From assembly GCA_023390055.1 (NCBI GenBank), contig JAEWDP010000085.1:26353-90352 (forward strand): 64,000 nucleotides of DNA. The letters run 5' to 3'. How positions within the stretch are numbered: the first letter of the stretch is position 1; each line of letters opens with the position of its first letter. The position numbers and the translations under genes are program-made. The DNA comes from Pseudomonadota bacterium (GTDB lineage: Bacteria; Pseudomonadota; Alphaproteobacteria; Rhizobiales; Rhizobiaceae). A model generated the notes under the pieces. That model saw only the letters and a program-made list of their open reading frames with translations, did not search any database and was not told the origin of the DNA. Of this stretch, positions 63,973-64,000 are shown in pieces.

Positions 63973-64000
63973 CCTTCACAAGTGGTGCGCGGGTAGATCA

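Noticed and set aside
1..64000. CRISPR arrays, tRNA/rRNA genes, prophage, toxin-antitoxin or other defence systems
   Set aside because: No spaced direct repeats, cloverleaf-like or rRNA sequence, integrase, or paired small toxin-antitoxin genes were found by reading both strands. The only defence- or mobility-related traces are the tnpA/tnpB relics.

Overview
The window reads as chromosomal DNA of an alphaproteobacterium of the order Hyphomicrobiales (Rhizobiales). The strongest pointers are a full-length cyclic beta-1,2-glucan synthase (2836 residues) next to its NdvA-type ABC exporter, a fused SecDF, a bifunctional PutA with a divergent Lrp-type regulator, and a denitrification island with rhizobial/Brucella-like layout. 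The genus cannot be fixed from the sequence alone. No tRNA, rRNA, CRISPR array or intact mobile element was seen.

Layout. (1) 1-9.2 kb: an OmpA-like lipoprotein cut by the left edge, ispG (isoprenoid synthesis), an MFS transporter, pyruvate carboxylase, and the glucan exporter ndvA. (2) 9.7-18.2 kb: the giant cyclic glucan synthase gene, convergent with ndvA. (3) 18.5-32.2 kb: a catabolic and transport block. It holds an M20 amidohydrolase, a threonine/serine dehydratase-like enzyme, a KGSADH-type aldehyde dehydrogenase, an endonuclease/exonuclease/phosphatase-family protein joined to a cardiolipin-synthase-like phospholipase D, a class III aminotransferase, and a complete dppABCDF dipeptide transporter. 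(4) 32.2-39.8 kb: pbpC and a thioester alpha-2-macroglobulin, the well-known bacterial pair. (5) 39.8-42.9 kb: a thiolase flanked by two stretches of decayed DNA that look like remains of IS200/IS605-type elements (tnpA and tnpB fragments). (6) 42.9-50.3 kb: secDF, a YqaA-like membrane protein, and putA with its divergent Lrp-type regulator. (7) 50.3-64 kb: a denitrification island with nnrU and a 51-residue membrane protein, norEF, norCB, norQD, hemN, a four-gene accessory operon (DUF2249, polytopic membrane protein, tandem DUF2249, DUF59), nnrS and nirK.

How the genes work together. In the island, NirK makes nitric oxide in the periplasm and NorCB reduces it to N2O. NorQ and NorD mature NorCB, NorE and NorF assist, and NnrS and NnrU belong to families tied to NO handling. 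HemN supplies heme without oxygen. Six copies of an FNR/NnrR-type palindrome (TTG-N8-CAA) lie in just four intergenic gaps of the island, placed so that most can activate a flanking gene. This suggests one NO-responsive CRP/FNR-family regulator, encoded outside the window, controls the whole set. The four-gene accessory operon between hemN and nnrS sits under one of these boxes. It is the best candidate here for a poorly described system.
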